Source: Onchocerca lupi | Lineage: Eukaryota; Nematoda; Chromadorea; Rhabditida; Onchocercidae | Reading direction: 5' to 3' | Assembly (NCBI GenBank): GCA_028564675.1 | Contig: JAOVVO010000276.1 | Span: forward strand, 32,648 to 96,647 | DNA length: 64,000 bases | In this document: in pieces, positions 11,486 to 25,870 of the stretch | How the letters are laid out: the number at the start of each line of letters is the position of its first letter | Position numbering within the stretch: position 1 is the first letter of the stretch | Notes under the pieces: model-generated | The model's input: only the letters and a program-made list of their open reading frames with translations | Told to the model about the DNA's origin: nothing | Database searches by the model: none | Translations under genes and position numbers: made by a program

Positions 11486-14400
11486 ATGGCAACAACAAGT
11501 AAGCTATCATTTCGGGCGAGAAATTTGGATGCGACAAAATCAATGCCCGTGTATTGCGCTGATGAATTACCCGACCTGGCCGAATGTACACCGATCAATC
11601 GGGCAGTGGCACAAATGCCAACGGGTATGGAAAAAGATGAAGAAAATGTAGGTGCCCTTTTCCTCTGCTCCCACGTCAATAAACACTTAACTTTCATGCT
11701 ACTTTTATTGCTTCATCAATAAATTGTCTGGTTTTCTCTCCCTGTTATACTATTTTCTAATATATTTAATAGCTCAACAAGTGCCGTATGGATAATCAAT
11801 CCCACATCATTTCTCTTCTTCTTTCTCCTCAATTGGCGGTGATTTATTTGCTTTCTCTTCCTCTCTCTCTCTTTCTACAATAATTGGATTTCGAATACAT
11901 TTTGCAACAATACCATCTCTCCCATCTATTTCTATTTTACTCTTTAGCTTACATGACATTTAACTGCTTATATGATATTTAACTATTTCTTAAATTTTTG
12001 TGTCGTTGCCATTAGCTATAACTACTTGTTGGTCTAGGAAAAATCAATTATTTGGTCTTAAGAAACTTGTCATTATCGTGATGAAGATAATTTAAAAAAC
12101 GCTAAGACATTTTTGCAAGTCCATTTTTGAAGGGGGATGTAAATTATTTTTATGATCTTTGAACAGTGTAACAAATGGATCAAACGAAAGATTTGAAGTA
12201 ATGATTTATGATATAAATTCTCTTTCAAGGAATCTGTATCTTACACTATACAACCATGTTTGTTAAACTGAGTGACCAGTGATAAAATTAACAAATTTCA
12301 TATCAGAAATTTGTATCAGTCGATTTTTGGTCACCGTTTGTTACGAGAATTTCTGGATATAAATTGTTATTACAAATTAGATCAGGCGATCCAGGCATCG
12401 ACAGTTTGGTTGAAAATAAATTATAGTTTGAAGCTGCTGTGATAGACTTTTTGAGGAAATTTAGTCATGTCTGATTCGGGATATTGTTATGTAAGGTAGT
12501 TGACCTCATTGATCAAAGAGAAACCGCATGATGTGGAGGGTGAAGACGGAAGTATTTCCGGATGATTTATTATACACTGCTATTAAAGGATTATATGTCG
12601 GCAGACAAATCATGAATTTTAATTAACTAATGCTTTATCTCTAGTAGTCTGCAGCGTTATTAATCGGAATGCATCATTCGGGAAAAAAACAGACTTCACA
12701 CTGTTTTCTAGGATTATTTCATCGATATGTATAGGTTTGGATTATATTCATTACTTCCTTTTTTTGTTTTTCTTGTCTTTGAAATTTCATCTTATGTTGT
12801 GTGGATTATATTTGCGAAGAGCAACTCTTTTCGAACGTGTGATGTATTATATTGCTGTGATACTGGTCTAAATCAGGGACATCTCCATTAATCTCTGAAA
12901 ATTGTTTCATTGAGCGGGTGGAATTCCTAATTTTTTATGCTTTATCCTTGAGCAATTTTAGCTGGTGATTTTTTACAAAAAATTCTTGTATTTGATGATT
13001 TTGCCGGGAAGGGAATTTTACATCTTTCGAATTACGCATTTTTGGACAGTTTGATTACTTTTTTTTTGTAAACTGTGACATGTCGAAAAAAACCTTGAAT
13101 TTTCCCGATTTTGGATCATTTTTAATATCATTTTGATGCATCTGTCATTACTGCACCGATGCCGACTTTTCTTTTTTTGGACGGTGACATAATCCGTATC
13201 TACGTTGGAGTTTTTTTTTTTCTTTTTTCTAGGTTCCTGAAAAGATGTACTTCACATCAAAATAAGAATTAGAGCCCTTAATCGAAGAGTCGCGAATAAA
13301 AAATTGGATCTTTATATCTAGGTTTTGCATTTTATATACATCAGATGCTTTTCTTATTTTTCTGGTAGTTCATATTTCAGTTCATCTGTTTTTTTTTTTT
13401 TTTCTTTTTTTGTAGTTTTGGGACATTTTTGTTCTTTGATAAGTTTCGATTCAGTCGTGGATTTTTTTGGGAAAACAAGAACAGATGTAATGTAATAAAA
13501 ATTACCCATTGCTAATATCGGTATTTTCCTTTCATGCACAAATAGTAACAACATATAAACGATATTTCACTTCCTATTCTTATCGCGGACTACCTGTCTT
13601 GATCTCATTCCTTATTCTTCTGCTGTTTGTTTACTTGGCCACCTAAGATCTCCTTCGATTCTTTTATACATCAAGTGTATTATGATGTGTAGTGAAACTT
13701 AGAGAGTTGATATCATTACGAGAAATTAGAGAAATGGAGAGAACTGGAGAGTGGTGTTATAAGATGTAGAGGACATAGGACACTTATGTCGATCACAGAA
13801 AGGTTCTGTTTAGAGGTCAGCGATCACCTGATAATCATTGAGATTGAGATACTGCAGTAATGCAAGGACGATTATAAAAGCTTGGAATCAGCCGCAATAA
13901 TTATAGCATTCCAGAAGTTATAAAATACTTCGTAAAACAGTAAAGTAGAAAGAATTACCGAATCATGTTAGTGTGTAACTTTCGATAATGAATTTGTAAA
14001 AAAAATATGGAAGTTGCAAGTCAGTAATTGCATAGAACATAACCCGATGGCATTATTCGAATACTGTCATCGAAAGAGAAAAGACGGGTGGTAAGGGCGT
14101 ATCTTCCATGAAAAAGAAGGAAAATATTGTTTAAACGAACTATTACGAGGAAAATTTAGATAGTAAAACTAGGCATTGTTTATGATAGTTACTAACATTT
14201 TAATTACAAGTATCAATTATTTCTATTTTTTTTTTTTTTTTTTTGCTTTGTATGAACCACCATTCAAATAATCAGAGAAGAGAGAGAATATTCCGTTTTT
14301 TTGAATCTGGCTAATGATTTTAAATTGGCTTTAATAATGCAAAATATGTTAAGCAATGACTGTCGATTTGTTCGATTTGGCCATGCTTTCGGTGGACCTC

Positions 14401-17400
14401 CAGTTGATATTAGGCTTTAGAATTTTGTTATATGTCGATTGAACTGTTAAATGTCAGAAATCTTATGTTAATTAGCATTATTGTTTTTTAATTTGTGCAA
14501 GATGCTATGAAATCTAACCTTTAATTTTTGCTTTTCGGTTTGTGGGACCATAGTAAAGGTACAATTTGTGGTTTCAATTAACTTTTAACTTGGAATGGAA
14601 TTTTTCACAGAAATTTCTGCTTAGTTGTATGTAGTAGTCTACATCGTTTTCTTTTTCATGAGATACTTTTTCGATCTCTGAACTATAACAGTTTTGGTTA
14701 TTAGATCGATTTTGAATTTTTTCCTTTTGAATATGCTTTATCGTTTGAACCATTACATTAGAAGAATTTATCCAAAAAAATAACCGATGTTTTATTTTCC
14801 ATTAGGTACTATGTTTATGGCTCGAAATGAAACACATTTTCGAAGTTGTAAATTTCGGAATATTTTGAAGGTCTTTCTGTGCTTCATTTGTTTAAAAGAG
14901 AATTGGAACTTTTCTTATTTTTTTGTCTGAAGTTTTATTGCTCATAATTCTTACCAACTAAGGTTCTGAATTTTGATGTTGTAAATTCTAGGAGTCTCAT
15001 TTGCAAGAGGCGATCCTTGCGCAGCAGGCCAGTACATCGGGTATTGCTGTAGAAAATCATGTCATACCGACACCAAAAGTTTTTACTGTCGATCGTGGAT
15101 ATTATGATTCACTATATCCGATACAGCCAGCACCATCTATCAATCAACTCATCAAAGTACAAGGTACGAATATTTTGGCTCCATACTATTTCATCCTTTC
15201 TTTTTAACGCATTCTCATGTATTTATGTTCATCTACGAAGTTATGAGATTTGGAACTTTTTCCAAATTCTTGACCCGTGAGCACCCTATGCTCCGTTTTC
15301 GCTTATCAGAAGTATGGACAAAAAAGCAATTAAGAAAGGATCCATTTTCTTTTTTCACTTTAATTTTTGTCCTGGAAAAGCTTAGTTGGAAGATGGATAT
15401 AGATTATACTCTAATGACGGGATTTATAATCAGCTGGCTAAATTGGAAAGAGATCCATTTTTTGAAGAAAAGATGTGGAGATTTTAGGAATTTTTTTTTT
15501 TTTTGTCTTAAAGGATTTTTCAATAAGGCAGAGAGAAAAACTCGGACTATATTAGTAAACGGCGGATTTTAATTAGTTTTGTCTCCAAGTAAATTAATGA
15601 TTCAATTTAAGATTTCAAGTTTTCGTTTTCGTTTTTCATTTTTCTCTTTATGTATTGGTCAAATTATGTGCATAGAATTTTTGTCTCATGTTATTTCTGG
15701 ACATCATATTAGTGTTGTATTTATCGTCATTAAAATATAATTTTGTAAATCTATGAGCAAACATATCAGAAAAACTCAGCAGTTTCTTTTTACTCTTTCT
15801 CATTGCATATTTCTCACGAAAGTGATTTTATAACAAAATAGATTTTCTGTAGGTGTAACATAGTTTCTTTTTATATAATATTTGCGCCGCAAATTTCTAA
15901 CATTGTTTCTGTTGTCGTATTGAATAAGCAGCAGAAGCGGAACAGAGCCAAGTATCTTAAGAACCAGAATATGCTAATCTAAATATATAGAACATTGGAA
16001 TGTATGATTAATGAATTTCATCTACTGAACGAAATGCTTATATATCAAATATGTTTAGTAAGAATTGTCTACTTGTACAGCAAAAAAAAAAAAAAAATTG
16101 CTTTCGTGATTTGTGCTTATTAATAGACATAGTATGATTGGCCGGAATTATCTCAGTATTTCTTGAGATATTTAATCTGCATGTTTAATCTACATCAGTT
16201 GTTCTCTCATATGTTTGCATCTCCTACTAAATTTTATCTGTTATAAAACTATCTTGGTATCGTAATTTGCACTTACCGGGAGTTTTTGAAGATTATAGGT
16301 TGACGAAATTTTTTTATTGCAGCCTTTCCTAGGCATGTTCTTTTGATTCTTAGTAATGGAAATTTATGATGCAGTAACATTGGGCTTTTTTTGAATTTCT
16401 TTCCGTCTTGATGGAAAATCGAAGATTTAAACTTTCTTATTTCACTATGAGAAAAACGAATAAATTCTGTTTTCGGCTGCAGTGCTATTGGAAGATTTGA
16501 AGAAGTTAACTGGAAAATTTTTGAGTCTGCAGATGGATTATAAATCTAGAAATATAGTGATTCCAGACAACTTTTAACAGTTTGCTTCTTGAGAAGTTAT
16601 TTTTGTAGGCTTTAGAATTACTCCAGTTAGAGATTATTTGAGGAGTATGGATTAGCTGGCAAATGTCATAAACAGTTGGAAAAATATCATTGGGTATCTT
16701 ATTATATTTCTCTTTTTAGGGCAGTACAGTTGATTTGGTATAGTTGTATTTATTGGGAAAGGCATGAGCGAGCATAAATGAATTTGACAGTGATAAAAAA
16801 ATCCCTTTTCGTTGGATATTTGCTCAGTTCCATAGATTCCCTAGGAGCGAAATCTTTAAATAAAAAGTTATCTCAACGAGGCCGAAACTGAACAAGTGCA
16901 AAAAATGTATTATATATTAATGAGTTTTCTTCAAAGCATCCTAGATGTTCAGGAAAGAGAATTTACTACTTCATAAAGTAAGGTGATGATTTGTCGTTAA
17001 TTAAATAAAAACTAAATTTGCATAAGTTAACGATCAAGCGGGTTTTGGTTTTGCAGATTTTCTGCTGACTTCTTTTTTCGAGTTTCAGTATTTTGAATTT
17101 GATTTTTATGTATATCGAGAATTCATTCCTTCTTGCATGGTCACTTGTAGTAAAACTTGCATATATTTCCTGACAAGTAAGTAGTATGGTATTTGTTTCG
17201 ATCTTCTATTTGATCTTCGTTTATCTGGTTCGAAAATATCCTTTATTTCAACATTTTTCGAAAGAAGAAATGAGTGTTAAGCCAAAGATGTTATCAGTCT
17301 TTGGTTATTGCTTGTGAAGTCTTTCTCTTTTCGAAAGATTTCGTTTTGTTGTGCATTAGTTAGTTTGAACTCAGTATTGTTTACAGCTTCATTGTCGCTT

Positions 17401-20400
17401 GGAAATGAGGAGCCTGAATATGATATCGATAGTGAGGATGAGGCATGGTTGGCCGAACGAGGGGGGCTTACTGCAAAGAATGATTTCGAAAAGATGATGG
17501 AATTGCTGGAAGGTGCAAGCAGCGGTTTACAAATATGTCAACCTAACGAGGCGCGGTCATTGCTCAAAGATTTCGAAACAGATCTCGTTGATGATGTTTA
17601 TGATTACTGGTTACAAAAGCGCAAGGCTAGTTTTTTTCTAATTCTGAAATGAATCAGAGATATTCTGAGATCAAGATTTTGCAATTCATGCATTTTATTT
17701 GTCATAATGTGGTGTCTGAAATCAGCATATGACAATTGTATGGAAAATTAAAATATATTCCAGGATGCAGCAGCATCGCGTAAGATTGCCTCACTGATAC
17801 CACGGGTAAAAACAGATGCACGCCGAGATGCTTCAGGTTCGGATATTGCTTATGTTGCGTTTAGGCGACGTTTGGAACGAATGCAGACCAGAAAAAATCG
17901 TAAAAACGATGAAGATTCGTATGAAAAGATACTGAAACTTGGCCATGATCTCAGTAGGGTTGTTATCCTCTTCGATATGCTTAGACGAAGGTAAGTATAC
18001 ATCCAATTTTTATTGTAGTTCCAATTTTTTGAAGTCATTCTCAATGAGTTTTTATAGAATTCGGATTTTAGAATATTCAAATTTGAGATAATTTCAGGGA
18101 ACACACCAAACAGACTATCATAAGATTAGATGACAAAATATGCAAATGCCGATGGACTGTTTGTGACTTCAATTGTGTCCTTTACAATCACATATTGTCT
18201 AAAGCGAAGTTGGAGCGAAATGCGACAATGAGCCCTACGGATGAATCGCAGGTTAGCATCTGAAGTTGATCGAATTTGAATGTCTTATGTTGCGTAATCA
18301 GCTGTTTGGTACTTTGAGTGCAGACTTTTTCGAAATATTCTGTATAACGGAGTGTTTACAAATTTTTTTCTTTTTTTAAATTTAATTTGTTTAGTTTCTG
18401 GCAATATATCTAGGAAGATAAAAGAATTTATTTCCCTTATAATCACTAATCATTGTTTTATGAGTGACATACTACTTGGCAATTCATCTTAATTTTATGA
18501 GGTCTTTTTGGTGTCTTTCCTGAAATTACCTAAAGTTTGAATATTCTGAAGTGTTTTATATCATCTAAGATTTGGATATTCTGAAATCTTTTGTTTCATT
18601 CTAAAATTTTTTATGTCACCTTTTTTTTTAGGATGAATTGCCAAGTAGCATGTCACCAACCAAATTCAAGGGACAGAAGCGGAAACGACATTCCAGAACT
18701 TCGATATCTGAAACGGATAAAGATTTAGTCAGTCGGGCATGGCTGAAAAGGAATGCAGAGGTAAGATCTATTTTGTTTTGAAGATGAGGCAAGTAATTAG
18801 GAATTCAAAGTGAACATATTCAAAATTATTATAGCACTGAAAATTAAAATTCTCTCAAAACAATTTTTTTAGAGTTTAGATACAAATCGAGATATGTGTT
18901 GTGGTTAGAATAGAAAATAATATCGTGGTATTAAAATTGCTGTTTCTAAATTAAAGGAAATAATTGGGTCTTTTTTCAATGAGTAATGTTCGAAGGTTTC
19001 CAAAATAAATGATGTAATTAAAAAACGCTGACAGCTAATTAAAAATTCAGTTATGGAATAAGCCTGCAACCGCTGCCAGTGTATTGAATGCCGGAGCATC
19101 CCCATGCACGATTTCAATAGCTGATGCAGAACGTAATGCGGAAGCGGCATTGGATGGCCGGTATACATTTAAGAGGCGACGTGGATGCATATATCGGTCG
19201 AGTTTGTTCTCGAACCGATCAGAAGGTAGAATTGTAAAGTTTTGATACTTTTGGTTTGGTTATCAGCGGGATTTGAATCTTAGTTTCAATGATATCTGTT
19301 TGGATTTCAACTCTCGATGATCGTTTTCAAGTTTTGTTTTTCCAAGAAAATTTTTAGTTCCGAAAGTTGGTCCTGCAGAACGTTTCTATCGGACATTTAT
19401 GCCATCTGCAAATGGTATACGTTGTATTGGCTATGCAAGACGAAGAATGGGACGAGGCGGAAGGTTTATATATTTTTTGGAATTTTATAAATTGCATATA
19501 TCAGCATTTAGAAGCATATTTTGTAAGTACTGACAAATGTAAGAATTTAATTGAGATCAGATCACTAGTAAAAGTTTTTTTAGGATCATATTCGATCGCG
19601 TTCTGCTTTCTGAACCTTCAACATCACAATCCGCTCCAGATCCATCATTCTGTTCCATTATCGATACCACAAAGTTAGTTTTTAACTTGCTCGTGATATT
19701 CTAATTTTTTCCGAAATATTGAAGGAACGTATTGAGCTTTTTATGTTGCTAATCGTAGTTTGAATGTAGGTGATGGCACAAATTTTCCTATATTTAGAAG
19801 TTATCAGTGTAAATTGGTCACTGTTGATGGCAGTAAGGATGGTAATGATTCATCATCGGATTCTGATGAAAATCGTAGGAATTGGGATGATGAAGATGAG
19901 CGAGAGTACAGGAGACAAGAAGAACTGTATGCGAAGCGAATTTTTGATATGTCCGTTGCCGGTTCCATGCAGAAACTTCAGAGTAGTGTAAGTATTTGCT
20001 ATTTAGAAATAAGCATTTCAAAATTCGTAAAGATTATATTGAAAAAATATTGCTTTTCAATTTTTTTTGACATGACCGTTTTGATCTGCAGTTTGATTGA
20101 TTTCCTATCGAATTAATTGACTGTAATCATATCCATTCCATTTATAACAGATCATTTTATAGGTGGGTCGAGATGGGACTTCATCGGTAGGTACCGGTGA
20201 ACAGGTAGTAGTGCTTGGTGAAGATAGCAGCGAATCAAATTCGAGTATTGGGCAAAATATCATTTCAGTCAATGGTGTTCACGAAACGGATCGCTTACGA
20301 GTTGTTAAGTAAGTATTGTACATGGTTTTTCTTTCATGAATATTTATAAGAATTATTAATATTTCATGAATATATATTTTTGATTTTTTATTAATCAGGA

Positions 20401-23400
20401 ATGAGAATTAATTGTATCCTTTAGTTTGCAACAAAATGGACCACCACTAAATGTCAATGTAAGATCGGTCGGTGATTGCGGCTTGCAGCCCGTTTTGCTG
20501 ACTGCATCTGTAGCTGGGAAAGTGGAAAAAGTGGCACCATTACCAAATGCATCGTCTGTAAATTATCAAGTAAGTGATTCTTGATGCTTGTGTCTATCTC
20601 CGTAGATGATTTTTATTTAAGTGAATTCCAAAAACATTGAGCAGCAAATACGCGAGATCCAGTATAGATTACAATAGATTAAGTTGTAATTTAAGGTTCG
20701 TAAACATTATGGTTTAAATAGTTCAGATGCGGAATTTTGCTGCAGTTACCGTGGACATAATTTAGTACGATATGTCCACCTTGACTTTACTGTGCACGAT
20801 GGAGTTTCTGACATCGTCACTTTGTTATTATTTACCTGTATTTCTTTTAGATTTGAAGTTTTTATGATTCAAAAAGTCCTTCAAATATCTGAAATAAAAT
20901 TCAGTTTATTATTATTAAAAAAAATTATAGCAAAAACGGGTATATGATCATTCTTTACGCATCCCATCACAAATGTCATCATCGGAAACCAGCGAATCTT
21001 CCCCGGTTTTTTACACACATCTCCCGCCACCACTACCTTCAACAACGAGGTTGCTGACGGCGGGAGAGCAGACGATCCACCGTCCTCCTCGAACGTTTGA
21101 ATTTGTTAACAGTTCTGGTATGTTGAATCAAGCTCAAACACTATTTGTCACGACAACGCAACCACCAAGGCAGGATCATCTGGAACGACAAATTTTGGCT
21201 ATACCGTCTCAAGAAGTCATATTTGGTGGGCAGAATATTAGACCGCGAGTAAATTTCTCAGTTGATTTAATGATTTGTTTAGTTAAAACCTGCTTCCCTG
21301 TGATAAAATTTTTCTGGAATTTAAATTCAAATTCCGATAATGTTTGAACTCATTGGAGATGTGATCATACTTTATTGACATTGCAGGTAGGTGGAAGACG
21401 ACGATCGTTTGTTTCTTCAAGCGTTGCACAATTATCGTCGTCTCTTCCGCGACCAGAAGTGAATCTGCAGCGCTTAAATACTGGCGGTTTTCATGCAGAT
21501 ATCGTAGCACAAGCCACACATTGCGTTGATACTAAACGACTTGAACTTGCGATAAAAGGTTCCGGAGCCCGCATTAAGGTGGGGATGATTATCTTGTTGA
21601 TAGGCTGCCAAAAATTGTGTAATTGACACTGAGAAGTAAGTAGATTAATCGTCATTAATCACCTCGGAAAAAAATCCAGATTTACTCAGAAAAGAGATGA
21701 TACTGACATTTTCTGAGTCTGACCCAACTCAAAAAAAATGTGCTGCGTCAATACTAAGCGGCATGAACTTGTTATATTAAGTTCGGGAATCGGCATTGAA
21801 GTTAACGATGCTGGATATTACATATTACATCGCTGGTAGTAAATTCTGGAAATCCCTTGTTGATTTCTCGTAGCCAATTTTAAATGTTCAAGTTTTTGAT
21901 TAGCAGAGAAAAGTTTTGGTTCCAGTTGATATAGGATAGTTTATAGTTTTCATAGTTATTATTGATTTATATGATAATATTTTACAGCCTTCTCCGATGA
22001 TTGCGCACTCTCTTTTGCAATCATGTCCACCAGAAACAAAGACGCTTCGAGATCTTTTGTTGGGGGCCGGATTATCAAATACGAAAACAGCATTAACTAA
22101 TACAACGGTTATGCCATCAGTTACCAAAACGTATGCTGCTCCGCAATATGTACCTGTTGTTGGTGATACTCATCGTTACGTACCATTTACTAATGTGGCT
22201 ACAACCACTTGTAAGTTTTTTTTTCTTTAAATGGATTTTAGGATGCAATTTCATGGAATTTCTTGAGTTCAAATTAGTAATAGGACGACAAATGTAATTT
22301 TGATGTGTCTGAGTTATTTTTTTGCTTGATGCATTCGTTATTTTAGCATATGATCGTACCGCTACACTTAAATCTGTGAAAGTTAAGGGAACAGTAATTC
22401 GTGGTTACTTTGAAATTAGTTTTTTTTTTTTTATTTTGCAGCCTACTATGTGCCAGTAACAGATGTTTCATCACCGGGCAGCGAGAGTATGTCACCACCA
22501 ACACCGCATTCCATGTCACCAGCAGTGCAAAGTCAATCAACGCGAAATTATTTCGGAGTTACTGAACCAAAATACCAAACATCTGTTGCTGTAATCAGCG
22601 GTCGACCATCTTTGAACGGAACTCAGGTTGATACAAGATGTTGGTTATTTAATATTTCTATAATATTGGTGCTTTCTTTTTTCTCTCTCTCATTGTAATA
22701 CATCGAAAGTGGAGTTTAGTTAGGAGTACTGGATAATTAATGATTATTGAAGTATTTTAAAATAATGCTAGGTGGCGCTCTAGTGGAGATTTGATATTGT
22801 TTGCTTCTATTTGAGTGCAACGTTTGTGTTAGTTAATTCGTCTTCATCCAGGTGTTTGTTGGCTTAGAAAGCATAACACCTCAGTAATAGACGACAAATT
22901 AAATGCATGTTGACTTGGTAGCAAGCAGTGTAATTTATACTTGTTGTAAGTTGATCTGCAACATGTCTTCGTTAGCTTATTATGTCCTTGCATTGTTTGA
23001 ATTCTCATTTGTCGCGCATATAAGGCAAAAACAAGTTTCTTGTTTTCTTTCGTTGATGTTAATCCATGATTATAAAAAGATTTTGCAAAGTTTCTAAAGT
23101 AAAAAGAATTTTGTAGGTAGTGGCGGTGCAATAAGCAAAACAAATGGTGGTAATCGTGAGCGCGAAACCTTCAGCTCTCCGCAAGTGGGAATTGATTTGC
23201 AATCACATCAGGTGAAATGTATTGGTAGTGCCTCATCACCACCAAATGCGATGTTAGCTAGCGAAAAATCCGCTGAGGGAAATGCTGTTAACCGAAGCGG
23301 AGGAAATTCAGCAGCTACCGCTGCAGCGAAACCAGCAGTTGTTGCGGAAAAAATATACTCAGAGCCGACAAGGGCTGCAGAAAACACTTTGAGCAACAAA

Positions 23401-23463
23401 GTTACGAATAATCATCGTGATATCGCTGCGTGTCATGGAATGGTCAATTATGTTATTAATTGA
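11486..23463 (+). CDS. EPC1: Enhancer of Polycomb homologue (NuA4/TIP60 scaffold subunit)
   Basis: Scaffold of the NuA4/TIP60 histone acetyltransferase, bridging the MYST catalytic subunit to nucleosomes. Eighteen exons: 11486-11647, 14992-15163, 17387-17625, 17764-17990, 18098-18251, 18632-18760, 19051-19225, 19358-19463, 19584-19673, 19759-19987, 20163-20308, 20425-20569, 20931-21248, 21387-21578, 21988-22210, 22442-22626, 22852-22883 and 23121-23463. They total 1088 residues with all phases agreeing. The EPcA domain starts SKLSFRARNLDA and continues through INRAVAQMPTGMEK, YDIDSEDEAWL, DDVYDYWLQKRK and RRLERMQTRKNRKND (about residues 222-236). EPcC hallmarks follow, with DGRYTFKRRRGC and RCIGYARRRMGRGGR (about 437-451). 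The C-terminal half is Ser/Thr/Pro/Gln-rich and probably disordered. The third intron appears to start with GC rather than GT (17626). The 32-base exon 17 is inferred from phase and splice sites. Confidence 0.95.
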
Positions 23464-25870
23464 TTTTCTTGCTTTTATGTTGATGAGTATTAAATTCATT
23501 GGCTACCTGCATTTACCTCTTTTTTCTCAAGTTTGGATGGGGTATTAGATTGCAGGTTGAATTCTGTTGTTCAGTTTTTAAAAATTCAATTTTTGGAATT
23601 AGAAGTTTTATTATCTTGTCGTGAATGTTGCAAAAAATTTTCATTAATTGCTTTTGCTTAAAAGTTGGTTTTCCAAATTTAGATAAGATGGTAGATTAAC
23701 TTTGAACTGGGAGTTTTCTCAAATTTTCATGCAGTGTGTATGAATTCGATGGCTTAGTAGCATTTATTGTTTTTTAAGATGTTTGAACTTATATGGGCGA
23801 GAAAATATGTTCATAGGAAAATAAGTGCTTGGCACCGAAGGAATAAAAATTGTCACAGGGGAGATGATCAAGTAATTTGGTACAGAAATAGATATATCTA
23901 AGGCGGGAGTTACAAGAGATTAGAAATTAGTAAAGCCTAAAGCCATGTTTTTGCATAGTTCAGTTTGTTGCAAGGAATAATTGCTTATATTTCCGGAAGA
24001 AGAAAAAATTGTTGCTTTGTACAAATAAGAAAAGAATACACCATGTATATCTATGCGATGCTTATGTCTGTAAAAATAGTGTCATAATTTGATGTGAGTT
24101 GTTGGAAAATTTTCTATGAAACTTGTATTACTTTTTACTGATGGTTTTCATGATTTGTTGAAGCATTTGAATACACTAACGTGAAATATCGAAATACCTG
24201 CATAGTATTCCAAATCAAATTTCGATGCTGAATTAGGCTTGTTTTGATTTTAATTTTCGGCTCCGATTCTCATTCATTTTTTGTTCTCACCGAAGGAGAT
24301 AGGAGAAGTTTCATTTATGCTCAATACGTGTATGTAATTTTCTTTATTAGTAAAGGAAAAATTTGAAGTTTATGTATTGTAAATTTGTTTTGTTTCGTGG
24401 TATATATGTTGCCGACAAGACGCTCATTTTTTACTGCTGCGCTACTGTGAAATAGTTGGAAGAAGTAAGATTATCTTCTATATAAAGGATCCAAATTTTT
24501 CGGGATAGCAAATTGAGGGAAAGTTGCAGTCTTTTAATTCAGGGAATAACATACTGGAGATGTTGCGGACTCATGAGTATTTGGTATTTTCAGATTGAAC
24601 TATATTAGCTATTTCACGGGATGGTTTTTTTTCTTCTATGCTAGCGTATTTAAATATATTTTTCTACACTCATGTCAGTGGTCTCAGTGTTTTTCTTGTT
24701 TGATTTCTGATTTAAAGACTTCAGTGTGCATTAGTTGCCCTGTCCTGCTCCATTCTTATATAATTACTGTTACAGTAATTATTTCTATTAATAACAAATA
24801 CCCATCGTGCTTTCTGTAATTCCCAACTGCTATTCCCACTGCTACTTTTACTTGCAAAATTATTTTTTTTTTTAAGGAAAAACAAGAAGTAGGTGTCGTC
24901 ACGTAACGGCCATTTGCTACAGTTATACTGCATCGAAGCACACAGTTTACGTTGTTACTTTTCTTTATTGTTTTCTCTATTTCTTGCTTGGAAGCTTAAA
25001 AAACAGCATACTTATAAAATATAAAAGACAAGAAACAAAGAGAAAAAACATGGTTTGCATCATTTGTGAGATAATTTTCAAGTTGACGAGACAGATCGCT
25101 GATTATGCATGCTTTTCCGAACACTTGCATTGTTGGCCGGATTGTTTGATACTTGTTACTTTTTATTTCTGAATGATGATTTGTAAGATATATTTGATAG
25201 CCGGGCTGAAGTGAATTATTTCGAACATTTAGTAGTTGAAGAAGGTGGTATTCCATATCATTTCCATCTGATAGGCACTGCACGTCTTCATTTGGATAGT
25301 ATCTGTATAATCTCAAAGATTGTATTATTACTGTGGTAACTGATACGGTAAAGGAAGCTAGGCGTCGCGATTTTTGACTTTGAAAACAGATTTTGGTAGA
25401 TTCTTGCTTAGGAATTTTCAGCTTTTGAATCTTTGCAGAAAAATGAGTGATAAAAATTGTGAGGTATTTATCGTCGACTAAAATTTGCCTTTTTTGCTAC
25501 AGCAATTCCATTGTGAATCTAAGCAATATGTGAAACAAAGATTTTGATTGAGTTTTGTCAAGTCCGGGAGCGACTGATAGTTCTATATTTTTCTGGGGAA
25601 ACTAACATTTGAAAATGAGTTAAATTTTAGTCCTATTTTTTCGGTACTGATTAACTTCGAAAGGAAAATCTTTGGTGGCTAGGTATGATTGTTTTTGAGA
25701 TGCAGCAGGAAATACAGGTAATATGTGTTTCGATATTTCCAAAAACATTGGTTAGGTAATTGTTTGGCACTATTAGGGAAAATGCTGGGAACACGTAAAG
25801 AACTTTTTGGACACATTAAGTACACGCTGTTTATCATTGTTAATTCTACTTCAGTAACATATCAACTAAC
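23464..25870. other. Intergenic region between Enhancer of Polycomb and TRMT6
   Basis: This 2.4 kb AT-rich stretch lies between two same-strand genes. It should hold the Enhancer of Polycomb 3' UTR and the TRMT6 promoter. I see no supported gene. The distance is long for co-transcription, and the open frames are short and without recognisable products. Confidence 0.6.

Noticed and set aside
15225..15572. 115-codon plus-strand frame, and a shorter 33-codon run at 15386-15487 in another frame (NDGIYNQLAKLERDPFFEEK)
   Set aside because: Both lie in the second intron of Enhancer of Polycomb. The short run follows a CTTAG acceptor, but no donor and phase combination links it to the flanking exons, and the family has nothing like it there.
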